Positions 1-9,424 of a DNA stretch of 54,070 bases are shown in pieces. A program made the translations under genes and the position numbers. Within the stretch, counting starts at the first letter, position 1. Every line of letters starts with the position of its first letter. Location of the stretch: contig RDYW01000044.1 in assembly GCA_004293485.1 (NCBI GenBank), positions 1 through 54,070 on the forward strand, read 5' to 3'. Origin of the DNA: Sphingobacteriales bacterium (GTDB taxonomy: Bacteria; Bacteroidota; Bacteroidia; Sphingobacteriales; Sphingobacteriaceae). The notes beneath the pieces were generated by a model. It saw nothing but the letters and a program-made list of their open reading frames with translations. It did not search any database and was not told the origin of the DNA.

Positions 1-244
1 AATCAATAACATACTTAATTCCCATTATTTGTAACTTTAATTTACTGATTTAATTCTCGGCTAAAATTGCCTCTATTTCTGTTATTTTTTATCCATTTTA
101 CTTAACATTTTTTAATACCCTTTTTTTAATCTAATAATTAAGTATAGTTGTATAAATAAAAAAATATAAACAAAAATTATTTTTCACACCATTAAACCTT
201 TTACTACATTGCAAGTCTTCAACCTACAAAGGTTTATTTAATTT

Positions 245-790
245 ATGCTAGACGATGCGCTTATTATTTCGAAATTTAACGACGATAAAACCCGTGAACA
301 AGCTTTTAACCTACTCATAAATAAATACCAGCAAAAAATATACTGGCAAATACGTCGCATTGTAATTAACCACGACGATGCCGATGATGTGATACAAGAA
401 GTGTTTATTAAAATTTGGAAAAACTTAAGCTCTTTTAGGCAAGATTCGCAATTATACACTTGGCTTTACCGAATTGCCACCAACGAAAGCCTAACTTTTA
501 TAAAAAAAAAGCAAACTAAAAACAATATATCACTCGATGATTTATCGATTAAAATGAGCGAAAGTTTGAACTCCGACCCTTATTTTACTGGTAACGAGAT
601 AGAAAAAAAATTACAACAAGCCCTAATAGGCCTTCCCGAAAAACAACGTTTGGTTTTTAATATGCGCTATTATGATGACTTAAAATTTCAAGAAATATCA
701 GACATTTTAGGAACAAGCGTAGGTGCACTTAAAGCATCGTACCATTTGGCCGCAAAAAAAATAGAACAATTTGTAAAAACCAACGATTAA
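245..790 (+). CDS. ECF-family RNA polymerase sigma-70 factor
   Basis: An alternative sigma factor of 181 residues, the usual ECF length, that would redirect RNA polymerase to a small regulon. Sigma region 2 is visible at about residues 23-80 (DDADDVIQEVFIKIW at 44-58, the core-binding and -10 recognition helices). Region 4 is at 123-175, with LPEKQRLVFNMRYYDDL followed by a helix-turn-helix (FQEISDILGTSVGALKASYH). No region 1.1 or 3 is present, as expected for ECF factors. It is the first gene of a cluster with a small membrane protein 41 bases downstream and a secreted LTxxQ protein overlapping that one, the arrangement often seen in Bacteroidota in place of a FecR-type anti-sigma. The inducing signal cannot be told from sequence. 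Confidence 0.95.
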   Translation: MLDDALIISKFNDDKTREQAFNLLINKYQQKIYWQIRRIVINHDDADDVIQEVFIKIWKNLSSFRQDSQLYTWLYRIATNESLTFIKKKQTKNNISLDDLSIKMSESLNSDPYFTGNEIEKKLQQALIGLPEKQRLVFNMRYYDDLKFQEISDILGTSVGALKASYHLAAKKIEQFVKTND

Positions 791-831
791 CTAAACTAAA
801 GAGTGTAAATAAAATTTAAAAAAGTAAAACC

Positions 832-1314
832 ATGGCCACACACGATAAAATAGATGGATTTACAGTTCCAAACGATTATTTCGATACGTTACCAAGCCGT
901 ATAAACACACATATTTTTATAACTAAGCTAAACGAAAGCAAATTAGCTTCGGGTTTTACAACCCCAAATTTATATTTCGATAATTTAGAAATTAAACTAT
1001 CGCACCTAGCAAAAACAAATTATCATACACCAAAAGCATTAAAAATTTCCCCTCTTTACATTTCAAAATATGCTGCTGCCGCTTGCATTTTATTGGTTAC
1101 ATCTGTTGGTGTTTTTATAAACACTTCGTACCAATCAAAAACCCAAAACCTATTAACTAGTGTATCAAACGAAGAAATCGAACTATTTTTACAAAACGAA
1201 ACAAATACGGCTGATATGCCTTTAATCATCGAAAATGTAGAAAACACGTATTTACAAGTTAACAAAAGCATAAGCAATAAAGACTTAAACGATTACCTAA
1301 ACGAACCTATATAA
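832..1314 (+). CDS. small single-span membrane protein, probable partner of the ECF sigma factor
   Basis: A 160-residue protein of unknown function. The cytoplasmic half has two related motifs, GFTVPNDYFDTLPSRI (residues 9-24) and GFTTPNLYFDNLEIKL (41-56), that is, a repeated GFxxPxxYFDxL element. One hydrophobic segment follows at about 79-97, and the rest would lie outside the cytoplasmic membrane. Repeats of this kind are common in proteins encoded directly after ECF sigma genes in Bacteroidota. An anti-sigma or sigma-tethering role is therefore plausible, but it rests on position and topology only. Its stop codon overlaps the start of the next gene (TAATG at 1312-1316), which suggests translational coupling. 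Confidence 0.75.
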   Translation: MATHDKIDGFTVPNDYFDTLPSRINTHIFITKLNESKLASGFTTPNLYFDNLEIKLSHLAKTNYHTPKALKISPLYISKYAAAACILLVTSVGVFINTSYQSKTQNLLTSVSNEEIELFLQNETNTADMPLIIENVENTYLQVNKSISNKDLNDYLNEPI

Positions 1315-1721
1315 TGACGAAAATTATTAAACCAATTATCACGATCATTTTGTTTTGCCTTTCGGCAGATTTTACCATTGCGCAAGAACACAGAAAAGAA
1401 AAAATAGAAGCCATAAAAGTGGCTTTTATTACCAACAAACTAAATTTAACCCCCGATGAAGCACAAAAATTTTGGCCAGTATACAACCAATACCATAAAG
1501 AATTAACCGAACTATTCGAGCTACGCCGCGAAGCCCGCAAAAACGACGACAATTCTTTAGATGAAGATTTAGAATACGACATTAAAATAGTTGCCGTACG
1601 AAAAAAATATAGAAACGAATTTTTAAAAGTATTATCACCCGAAAAAACCAGCCATTTTTACCAAGCCGAACGAGAGTTTAGAGAAGAACTAATAAAACAA
1701 CTTAAAAATAGACGCCAATAA
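1314..1721 (+). CDS. secreted LTxxQ-type protein ('sensor of ECF-type sigma factor' family)
   Basis: A 135-residue, highly charged, helical protein with a signal peptide ending near residue 23 (TIAQ). The mature part holds an LTPDEAQKFWPVYNQYHKEL element at residues 45-64 and a second helix pair with LSPEKTSHFYQAER at 107-120. This repeated LTxxQ/LSPEK pattern recalls periplasmic Spy/CpxP-like proteins. Bacteroidota relatives encoded after ECF sigma genes are often annotated as sigma-factor sensors. As the last gene of the three-gene cluster it most likely works in the periplasm, monitoring envelope or metal stress. That role is inferred from family resemblance and neighbours, not from any catalytic motif. 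Confidence 0.8.
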   Translation: MTKIIKPIITIILFCLSADFTIAQEHRKEKIEAIKVAFITNKLNLTPDEAQKFWPVYNQYHKELTELFELRREARKNDDNSLDEDLEYDIKIVAVRKKYRNEFLKVLSPEKTSHFYQAEREFREELIKQLKNRRQ

Positions 1722-1746
1722 AAAACAATTTTGGTTGTAAACACAC

Positions 1747-2127
1747 ATGAAAACTTACAAAAAATACTATACCATACCCGCCCCTCCAGATGAAGTATAT
1801 TTGGCATTAACCAACCCATTAAGCATTAAACTATGGACCGGAGCCGAAGCCATAATGAGTACCGAAACAAATTCGGAGTTCTCTTTATTTGATGGCGATA
1901 TTATTGGAAAAAATATAGCTTTCGAAGAAAATAAAAAAATAACACAACAATGGTATTTTGATGGGCAAAACGAAGCGTCGCTTGTTACCATTAAATTGCA
2001 CCAACACCCCAAAGGAACATCGGTAGAATTACATCACACCAACATACCCGAACAAATTTATGATGAATTTGTAGACGGCTGGAACAGCAGCTACTTCGCT
2101 GAATTACACGAGTTTTTTGAAGATTAA
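1747..2127 (+). CDS. START/SRPBCC-like domain protein (AHSA1-type)
   Basis: A 126-residue soluble protein consisting of a single START-like (SRPBCC) fold. The start IPAPPDEVYLALTNPLSIKLWTG is the typical first strand and helix, and W..DG..IGKN...E...I.Q.W is the middle of the sheet. A long C-terminal helix (FVDGWNSSYFAELHEFFED) closes the ligand cavity. Bacteroidota proteins of this size are close to the activator of Hsp90 homologue 1 (AHSA1) family, but no ligand or Hsp90 role has been shown for most of them. It lies 25 bases after the ECF operon on the same strand and may be transcribed with it. Confidence 0.85.
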   Translation: MKTYKKYYTIPAPPDEVYLALTNPLSIKLWTGAEAIMSTETNSEFSLFDGDIIGKNIAFEENKKITQQWYFDGQNEASLVTIKLHQHPKGTSVELHHTNIPEQIYDEFVDGWNSSYFAELHEFFED

Positions 2128-2181
2128 AGCACCTCTACCCTATCGGTATTTTATAAACAAAAAAACATTTTACTTTTCAAC

Positions 2182-2211
2182 TTTGATATTAAGCTTAAAA
2201 AGTTATTTTTG
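2182..2211 (+). promoter_or_regulatory. promoter of atpD-atpC
   Basis: TTTG at 2182-2185 and TATTTTTG at 2204-2211 match the Bacteroidota -33 (TTTG) and -7 (TAnnTTTG) elements with an 18-base spacer. Transcription should start near 2217, leaving a leader of about 60 bases before the atpD start at 2277. Confidence 0.65.
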
Positions 2212-2270
2212 CAAAAATTAAACGTAACCTCGCTTTGTAAAGCAAAGCAATACACATAAAAAATATATAA

Positions 2271-3785
<1,515 letters not shown>

Positions 3786-3797
3786 TCCTTTTTTTTA

Positions 3798-4046
3798 ATG
3801 ATTTTAGAAATATTAACCCCCGATAAAAAAGTATTTGAAGGCGAAGTTACTTCGGTTACAGTACCAGGTAAGCAAGGTTTATTTGAAATTTTAAATAACC
3901 ATGCTCCTATAATTTCGACCTTAGATGATGGTAAAATTACCGTTCGAAGCCATAAAAACGAGCAATTTTTTACTATTTCGGGTGGTGCCGTTGAAGTAAT
4001 AAACAATAAAATAATTGTATTAGCCGAAAGTGTTTTATCAAAATAA
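3798..4046 (+). CDS. atpC: F1F0 ATP synthase subunit epsilon (short form)
   Basis: The 82-residue epsilon subunit of the rotor stalk. It contains the N-terminal beta-sandwich (ILTPDKKVFEGEVTSVTVPGKQG, then LFEILNNHAPIISTLDDG and FFTISGGAVEVINNKIIVLAE). It stops where longer epsilon subunits continue into a C-terminal helical hairpin that brakes ATP hydrolysis in E. coli-type enzymes. This short form is, as far as I recall, normal in Bacteroidota and not a truncation. The terminator 18 bases downstream closes the atpD-atpC unit. Confidence 0.96.
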   Translation: MILEILTPDKKVFEGEVTSVTVPGKQGLFEILNNHAPIISTLDDGKITVRSHKNEQFFTISGGAVEVINNKIIVLAESVLSK

Positions 4047-4064
4047 ACTTAATGTAAGTTACCT

Positions 4065-4100
4065 AAAAGCCCGATGTTAAAAAACATCGGGCTTTTTTTT
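4065..4100 (+). terminator. Rho-independent terminator of atpD-atpC
   Basis: A perfect 14-bp stem (AAAAGCCCGATGTT at 4065-4078 against AACATCGGGCTTTT at 4083-4096) with an AAAA loop, followed by a T run ending at 4100. It is the strongest intrinsic terminator in the window. The remaining part of this 317-base gap (4101-4363) is AT-rich; beyond the bamD -7 element nothing else is recognisable in it. Confidence 0.93.
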
Positions 4101-4351
4101 GCCCATTATAGGGTTAATGATTATATAAGGCCTTAAAGCAGTTTTAAGCGTTTATAAAACCCAAATTATACTTTAGTTTAAAAGAATAGATATTCGAACA
4201 TCTTTACAAAGTTTTAAATAAAATAAACCCATTTTCTTCGTTTTTTAGTAAATTACAAGTACTAATTTTCGGTTTAATATTTGAAACGCCAGATAACATG
4301 TTTAAACAATATCTGTTTTTATTAAAAATTTAGATTTATTATTTATTAATC

Positions 4352-4359
4352 TATCTTTG
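4352..4359 (+). promoter_or_regulatory. -7 element of bamD promoter, adjacent to start codon
   Basis: TATCTTTG fits the Bacteroidota -7 consensus TAnnTTTG and ends only four bases before the bamD ATG at 4364. No good TTTG -33 element is seen upstream; only T-rich sequence lies there. If this is the real promoter, transcription starts at or next to the A of the start codon and the message is leaderless. Confidence 0.45.
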
Positions 4360-4363
4360 CAAG

Positions 4364-5230
4364 ATGTTTAAAAACAAGCTATTCTTTTTTTTAATTGCTT
4401 CGGTTTTGTGTTTTACCGTTTTTACGGGATGTAAAAGCCGTTTCGAAAAGTTAAAAGCCAGTACCGATGTATCAAAAAAATATCAAGAAGCCATCCGATT
4501 GTATAATAATAAAGATTATGCAAAGGCTTTAATTTTATTTGATGATTTAACACAACGTTACCGAGGTAGGGCCGAAGCCGAAGATTTATATTATTATTAT
4601 TCGTTTACAAATTATAAGTTAAAAGATTATTTATCAGCTAGATATCATTTTAAAACCTTTGCCGAAACGTACCCAACCAGCAACAGAGCCGAAGAGTGTA
4701 GGTTTATGGCTGCGTATTGTTTTTACCAAGACTCACCTAATTTTTCGCTCGACCAAGAAAACACCTACAAAGCCATTGAAGCATTGCAACTATTTATAAA
4801 CTTGTACCCTCAAAGTACACGAATAGCCGAAGCAAGTAAATTAATACAGGATTTAAGAGACAAATTAGAAAAAAAATCGTATGCTAATGCCAACTTATTT
4901 TTATTAATAGGCGATTATCAATCAGCAGTAATTGCTTTTCGTAATTCGATACGCGATTACCCTGATACAAAATTTGCTGAAGAAATGGAGTTTTTAACCA
5001 TAAAATCTTTATACCTTTACGCAAAAAATAGTTACGAAACTAAACAAGAAGATCGCTATACCGAAACTATTGATGAGTATAACCGCTTTATAGAAAAATA
5101 TCCTAAAAGCACTTACACTAAAGAAGCCGATAAGTTAAAATACGATTCGGAAAAAGGTATCGAAAAAGCAAAAAACATTTTGGCATTAAGCCTCGAATAT
5201 AAAAAAGTACAAAATGACACAAAACAATAA
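4364..5230 (+). CDS. bamD: outer membrane protein assembly factor BamD (lipoprotein)
   Basis: A 288-residue periplasm-facing lipoprotein of the BAM complex, which inserts beta-barrel proteins into the outer membrane together with BamA. A type II signal peptide ends in the lipobox FTGC, with the lipidated Cys at residue 23. The mature part is a series of tetratricopeptide-like helix pairs. YQEAIRLYNNKDYAKALILFDDL is the first, and motifs of the type YPxSxxAEE recur (TYPTSNRAEEC, YPQSTRIAEA, YPDTKFAEEM, YPKSTYTKEA). It opens the conserved Bacteroidota run bamD-rpoZ-coaBC-DUF4835-recN and overlaps rpoZ by 17 bases. Confidence 0.95.
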   Translation: MFKNKLFFFLIASVLCFTVFTGCKSRFEKLKASTDVSKKYQEAIRLYNNKDYAKALILFDDLTQRYRGRAEAEDLYYYYSFTNYKLKDYLSARYHFKTFAETYPTSNRAEECRFMAAYCFYQDSPNFSLDQENTYKAIEALQLFINLYPQSTRIAEASKLIQDLRDKLEKKSYANANLFLLIGDYQSAVIAFRNSIRDYPDTKFAEEMEFLTIKSLYLYAKNSYETKQEDRYTETIDEYNRFIEKYPKSTYTKEADKLKYDSEKGIEKAKNILALSLEYKKVQNDTKQ

Positions 5231-5549
5231 CGATAAACCAACCGTTGCAAGCTCAACGGTTACCCGAGATTTGAGAGAGTTTGATAAAACTACTGAAAAT
5301 ACCTACGAATCGTTGGTAATTATTAGTAAAAGAGCTAACCAAATTGCCTCAAACATCAAAGAAGAACTGCATGGTAAACTATCCGAATTTACCAACTCAA
5401 ACGACAATTTAGAAGAAGTGTTTGAAAACAGAGAACAAATAGAAATATCTAAATTTTACGAAAAAATGCCTAAACCTACTTTGGTGGCCATCGACGAATT
5501 TTTACACGATAAAGTGTATTTCAGAAATCCTGCCAAAGAAGAAGCTTAA
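5214..5549 (+). CDS. rpoZ: RNA polymerase omega subunit (RpoZ, Bacteroidota type)
   Basis: A 111-residue protein matching the divergent Bacteroidota omega subunit, which helps assemble and stabilise the beta-prime subunit of RNA polymerase. The Rpb6/omega core is ENTYESLVIISKRANQIASNIKEEL (residues 28-52), where the NxYE...ISKRANQI element is the conserved helix. The C-terminal part, with FYEKMPKPTLVAIDEFLHDKVYF, is the lineage-specific tail. Its start lies inside the end of bamD (17-base overlap), implying translational coupling. A perfect 8-bp hairpin lies at 5240-5261 in the early coding region. Confidence 0.88.
   Translation: MTQNNNDKPTVASSTVTRDLREFDKTTENTYESLVIISKRANQIASNIKEELHGKLSEFTNSNDNLEEVFENREQIEISKFYEKMPKPTLVAIDEFLHDKVYFRNPAKEEA
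5240..5261 (+). other. hairpin just after the bamD stop, inside early rpoZ
   Basis: AACCGTTG (5240-5247) and CAACGGTT (5254-5261) form a perfect 8-bp stem with a six-base loop. It starts nine bases after the bamD stop codon and within the first 16 codons of rpoZ. It has no T run, so it is not a terminator. It could affect coupling of rpoZ translation or could be chance. Confidence 0.4.
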
Positions 5550-5577
5550 TTTTTTATCTTTAAGTAATTATAAAATT

Positions 5578-6774
5578 ATGCTTAAAGATAAAAATATAAT
5601 TATTGCAGTATGTGGCAGTATTTCGGCTTATAAAGCTGCCGAACTTATAAGAATTTTTGTAAAAGCAGGCTCAAATGTAAAAGTGGTAATGACAGCTAGT
5701 GCTACCACTTTTATAAGTCCACTTACCCTTGCTACGCTATCAAAAAACCCTGTTTTGGTGAATTATTTTAACACCGAAACAGGCCAATGGCATAACCATG
5801 TAGAACTTGGTTTGTGGGCACATGCCATTATTATTGCGCCAGCAACAGCAAATACCTTAGCCAAAATGGCAAACGGCATTTGCGATAATTTACTTACAGC
5901 AGTATATTTATCGGCCAAATGTCCGGTGTTTTTAGCCCCAGCCATGGATGTTGATATGTGGCAACATCCATCTACACAAAAAAACATTAAGCAACTAATT
6001 GGTTATAACAACATACTTATCCCTCCTACTCATGGCGAACTAGCTAGTGGTTTAATTGGGCAAGGGCGATTAGCCGAACCTACAGATATTTTTAATTTTA
6101 CTGAAAATTATTTTTTAAATAACCAAACACTAAAAGGTAAAAACATACTTATTACTGCAGGCCCTACCCAAGAAAATATCGACCCTGTAAGGTATATAAG
6201 TAACCAATCTTCGGGTAAAATGGGCTATGCTATTGCCCAATGCTGTGCCAATTTAGGTGCCCAAGTAACCTTAATAAGCGGCCCTACAACGCTAAACATC
6301 CAACACCAAAACATCAATAAAATAAGTGTTATTACTGCCGATGATATGTTTACAGCCGTTCATCAATATTTTGCTGGGGCCGATGCTTGTATAATGTGCG
6401 CCGCCGTAGCCGATTATGCCGTTAAAAATATTGCAAGCCTAAAAATTAAAAAAAACAAGCAAAATTTAACCCTACAGCTAGTAAAAACAAAAGATATTTT
6501 GGCCAGCCTAGGTAAAACAAAAACCGTTAAACAATTATTAATAGGCTTTGCCCTAGAAACCAACGATGAAGAAAACAACGCCATAAAAAAATTAAAACAA
6601 AAAAATTTAGATTTAATTATCCTCAATTCATTAAACGATAACGGGGCAGGTTTTAAAACCGAAACAAATAAAATTACTATAATTGATAAAAACTTACAAA
6701 AAACAACGTTTAGTTTAAAAAGTAAACATGAAGTGGCCAAAGATATTTGTACAAAAATTATCGAATTGTTTTAA
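5578..6774 (+). CDS. coaBC: bifunctional phosphopantothenoylcysteine decarboxylase / phosphopantothenate-cysteine ligase
   Basis: Two consecutive steps of coenzyme A synthesis in one 398-residue protein. The N-terminal CoaC flavoprotein domain (about 1-180) shows GSISAYKAAELI, the ATANTLAKMANGICDNLL segment and the motif PAMDVDMW. Many CoaC proteins have Asn where this motif has its first Asp; I recall Asp in other Bacteroidota, so it is probably a lineage trait. The C-terminal CoaB domain (about 185-398) carries ITAGPTQENIDPVRYISNQSSGKMG and CAAVADYAVK, and uses nucleotide to join 4'-phosphopantothenate and cysteine. It sits 28 bases after rpoZ and one base before the DUF4835 gene. Confidence 0.97.
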   Translation: MLKDKNIIIAVCGSISAYKAAELIRIFVKAGSNVKVVMTASATTFISPLTLATLSKNPVLVNYFNTETGQWHNHVELGLWAHAIIIAPATANTLAKMANGICDNLLTAVYLSAKCPVFLAPAMDVDMWQHPSTQKNIKQLIGYNNILIPPTHGELASGLIGQGRLAEPTDIFNFTENYFLNNQTLKGKNILITAGPTQENIDPVRYISNQSSGKMGYAIAQCCANLGAQVTLISGPTTLNIQHQNINKISVITADDMFTAVHQYFAGADACIMCAAVADYAVKNIASLKIKKNKQNLTLQLVKTKDILASLGKTKTVKQLLIGFALETNDEENNAIKKLKQKNLDLIILNSLNDNGAGFKTETNKITIIDKNLQKTTFSLKSKHEVAKDICTKIIELF

Positions 6775-6775
6775 T

Positions 6776-7675
6776 ATGAAAATATACTGCACCATATTAT
6801 TGGCTATTTTTTTAAGTACTAATTGCCTAGCTCAAGATTTAAACGCTAGGATACAAATACTATCGCCCAAAATACAAAGCAATAATAAACGGGCGTTAGA
6901 TGTACTTGAACTTGCCATACGCGAATTTTTAAATAACCGTAAATGGACTACCGACCCCATAAAATCAAACGAGCGCATTGATTGTAATTTTGTTATAAAC
7001 ATTACCGAATGGGATGGCTCTAACGTGTTTAAAGCCGAGGCGCAAATAGTATCCAGTAGGCCTATTTTTGGGTCATCGTATAATAGCCCTTTATTAACTG
7101 TAAACGATAGAAACTTTGAATTTAACTACTCAGAGGGTGAAACATTAGAATATAACGACCAAAATTTTACCTCTAACATAACCTCGTTGTTAGCATTTTA
7201 TGCCAACATCATAGTAGGTATGGATTACGATAGTTTTTCGAAACTGGGCGGTTCGGCTTATTTTGCCAAGGCTCAATTAATTGTAAATAATGCTCAAAAT
7301 GCAAATTTTGTAGGCTGGAAAGCATTTGATAACCTACGCAACCGCTATTGGATTTCAGAAAACTTTAACAGCGCAACCTACACACCCCTACGAGAATTGC
7401 AATACACTTACCACCGCTTAGGTTTAGATGTTATGGCCGCTAATAACACCGAAGCCAAACAAATAATAGCAAAAGCACTGCCCGATTTGGCCACTATTGA
7501 TAAGCAAAAACAAGGTTCGATTATTAATCAAATATTTTTTTCGGCTAAGGCCGAAGAAATTATTGGTGTATTTTTAAAGGCCGACCCATCCGAAAAAATT
7601 AAAATATACAACCTACTGGCCGAGGTTGACCCACTTAATTTAACCAAATACGAAGAATTAAAAAAAGGTAAATAA
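6776..7675 (+). CDS. DUF4835 family secreted protein
   Basis: A 299-residue protein of unknown function starting at ATG 6776, directly after the coaBC stop at 6774. This start gives a clean signal peptide (MKIYCTILLAIFLSTNCLAQ), while a longer in-frame reading from 6728 would overlap coaBC and bury it. The body matches, from memory, the Bacteroidota family DUF4835: QILSPKIQSNNKRALDVLE near the start, FNYSEGETLEYND, and LLAFYANIIVGMDYDSFS. The gene is regularly found between coaBC and recN in this phylum. It is presumably periplasmic or outer-membrane associated; there are no catalytic motifs or predicted membrane spans after the signal. Confidence 0.88.
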   Translation: MKIYCTILLAIFLSTNCLAQDLNARIQILSPKIQSNNKRALDVLELAIREFLNNRKWTTDPIKSNERIDCNFVINITEWDGSNVFKAEAQIVSSRPIFGSSYNSPLLTVNDRNFEFNYSEGETLEYNDQNFTSNITSLLAFYANIIVGMDYDSFSKLGGSAYFAKAQLIVNNAQNANFVGWKAFDNLRNRYWISENFNSATYTPLRELQYTYHRLGLDVMAANNTEAKQIIAKALPDLATIDKQKQGSIINQIFFSAKAEEIIGVFLKADPSEKIKIYNLLAEVDPLNLTKYEELKKGK

Positions 7676-7693
7676 TTATCGTTAACCAATACT

Positions 7694-9352
7694 ATGCTTC
7701 TACACCTTTCTATAAAAAACTACGCATTAATAGATAACCTCGAAATACATTTCGATAAAAACTTAAATATAGTTACTGGCGAAACAGGTGCAGGTAAATC
7801 AATTATACTAGGTGCACTTTCGCTAATATTGGGGCAGCGGGCCGATAGCAAATATTTTTTTAACCAACAAAAAAAATGCGTAATAGAAGGTTTTTTTAAC
7901 ATTAACCAATACCACCTTAATGCTTTTTTTGATGATAATGATTTGGATTATAATGCCGAAACTATATTACGGCGTGAAATATCAACCGATGGAAAATCGC
8001 GGGCCTTTATAAACGATAGCCCCGTAAACTTAAACACACTTAAAAACCTGGGTCAAAAATTAATTGATATACACTCGCAACACGCAAATTTAGAAATTAA
8101 CCAAGCTGATTTTCAGTTAATGGTGGTAGATGCTATAGCAAACCACCAGCCTTTGCTTAATAACTATAACACAAGTTTTAAAACTTACAAAGCATCCCAC
8201 AATAAGCTAAAAGAAATATTGGCGCAAAACGAAAAACAAAAACTAGAGCTTGATTATTTAACGTTTCAGTTTACCGAACTCGAAAACGCAAAAATTTTAC
8301 CTAACGAGCAAGAGATTTTAGAAAATGAATTAAACGCCCTAACCCATGCCGAAGAAATAAAACGTAACCTACTTACAGCCAGTATGCTGCTGCAAGCACA
8401 AGAGCAAAACGCATTATTGCTTTTAGAAACGGCTGCACAACAATTACAAAGCATCGAAAAATACATCCCCAACATTACCGAACTTTATTTGCGCCTAAAA
8501 AGTAGTAGGATAGAAGTAAAAGATATAGCCTCCGAAATAGAAAATTTAGAACAAATTACCATTTTTGACGATGCAAAATCAAACCAAATAAACGAACGTT
8601 TGGGCTTACTTTACACCTTACAAAAAAAGCATCATGTAACTACCAACTCCCAATTGTTGCTTTTGCAAGAAGAGTTATCGATAAAACTAAATAAAATTTT
8701 GTTTACCGATGAGGCTATTACACAGTTACAAGCATCGCTACAAAAGCAAAAAGAGGAGTTAATAACACTGGCAAAGCAAATATCAAACAACCGTAAAAAG
8801 GCTATACCTGATATCGAAAAATATGTTCAAGATAATTTGTTTGAAATAGGAATGCCAAACGCTAAAATAAACATAAACCAAGTAATTGCACACGCTAACG
8901 ATTTTGATAGCCATGGCATAGATACGATAAAATTTTTGTTTTCGGCAAATAAAGGACAGCAACTAAGTGAACTGAGTAAAATAGCTTCGGGTGGCGAGCT
9001 ATCGCGATTAATGCTGGCTATAAAATCGCTAATAGCGAAAAAAACTGCTTTACCAACCATAATTTTTGATGAAATAGATACCGGCATATCGGGCGAAGTA
9101 GCCAACCGAGTAGGAAAAACAATGGAATTACTAGCGCAAAATATGCAAGTTATTGCCATAACGCATTTACCACAAATTGCAGTAAAAGGCCAAGCACATT
9201 ATTTTGTATTTAAAGAAATTAAAAACGATTTTACTTACACACAATTAAAAAGGCTAAATCATGAAGAAAGAGTGCTTGAAATAGCCAAAATGCTAAGTGG
9301 CGAAAACCCTAAACTAGCAGCTATGCAAAACGCTAGAGAATTATTAAATTGA
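7694..9352 (+). CDS. recN: DNA repair protein RecN
   Basis: An SMC-like ATPase of double-strand break repair, 552 residues, full length. The head is split. The N-terminal half holds the P-loop TGETGAGKS at about residues 29-37. The C-terminal half holds the signature LSKIASGGELSRLMLAIKSL and the Walker B segment TIIFDEIDTGISGEVA, followed by ITHLPQIA. The central ~300 residues are coiled coil, rich in Gln, Glu and Lys. It closes the bamD-rpoZ-coaBC-DUF4835-recN run and starts 18 bases after DUF4835. No LexA-like operator is obvious upstream, as expected for an internal operon gene. Confidence 0.97.
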   Translation: MLLHLSIKNYALIDNLEIHFDKNLNIVTGETGAGKSIILGALSLILGQRADSKYFFNQQKKCVIEGFFNINQYHLNAFFDDNDLDYNAETILRREISTDGKSRAFINDSPVNLNTLKNLGQKLIDIHSQHANLEINQADFQLMVVDAIANHQPLLNNYNTSFKTYKASHNKLKEILAQNEKQKLELDYLTFQFTELENAKILPNEQEILENELNALTHAEEIKRNLLTASMLLQAQEQNALLLLETAAQQLQSIEKYIPNITELYLRLKSSRIEVKDIASEIENLEQITIFDDAKSNQINERLGLLYTLQKKHHVTTNSQLLLLQEELSIKLNKILFTDEAITQLQASLQKQKEELITLAKQISNNRKKAIPDIEKYVQDNLFEIGMPNAKININQVIAHANDFDSHGIDTIKFLFSANKGQQLSELSKIASGGELSRLMLAIKSLIAKKTALPTIIFDEIDTGISGEVANRVGKTMELLAQNMQVIAITHLPQIAVKGQAHYFVFKEIKNDFTYTQLKRLNHEERVLEIAKMLSGENPKLAAMQNARELLN

Positions 9353-9362
9353 TAAAAAGATT

Positions 9363-9386
9363 GTAGTAAATTTGATTTTTTACTAC
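9363..9386 (+). promoter_or_regulatory. inverted repeat overlapping the predicted fabI promoter
   Basis: GTAGTAAA (9363-9370) and TTTACTAC (9379-9386) are perfect 8-base inverted repeats eight bases apart. The left arm overlaps TAAATTTG at 9367-9374, a match to the Bacteroidota -7 element, about 50 bases before the fabI start. No T run follows, so it is a poor terminator for recN. An operator for a fatty-acid regulator is possible but unproven. Confidence 0.4.
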
Positions 9387-9424
9387 TATTAAATAAAAAT
9401 ACTTTAAACTAAAACAAAAACAAA

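Noticed and set aside
3798-4046. Short AtpC considered as a truncated gene
   Set aside because: The missing C-terminal helical domain is, as far as I recall, usual for Bacteroidota epsilon subunits, and a terminator follows normally.
5240-5261. Hairpin in early rpoZ resembles the short AAACCGTT/AACGGTTT hairpin of the repeat units
   Set aside because: The loop differs and no other part of the repeat unit is present. The similarity of one 8-base arm is easily due to chance.
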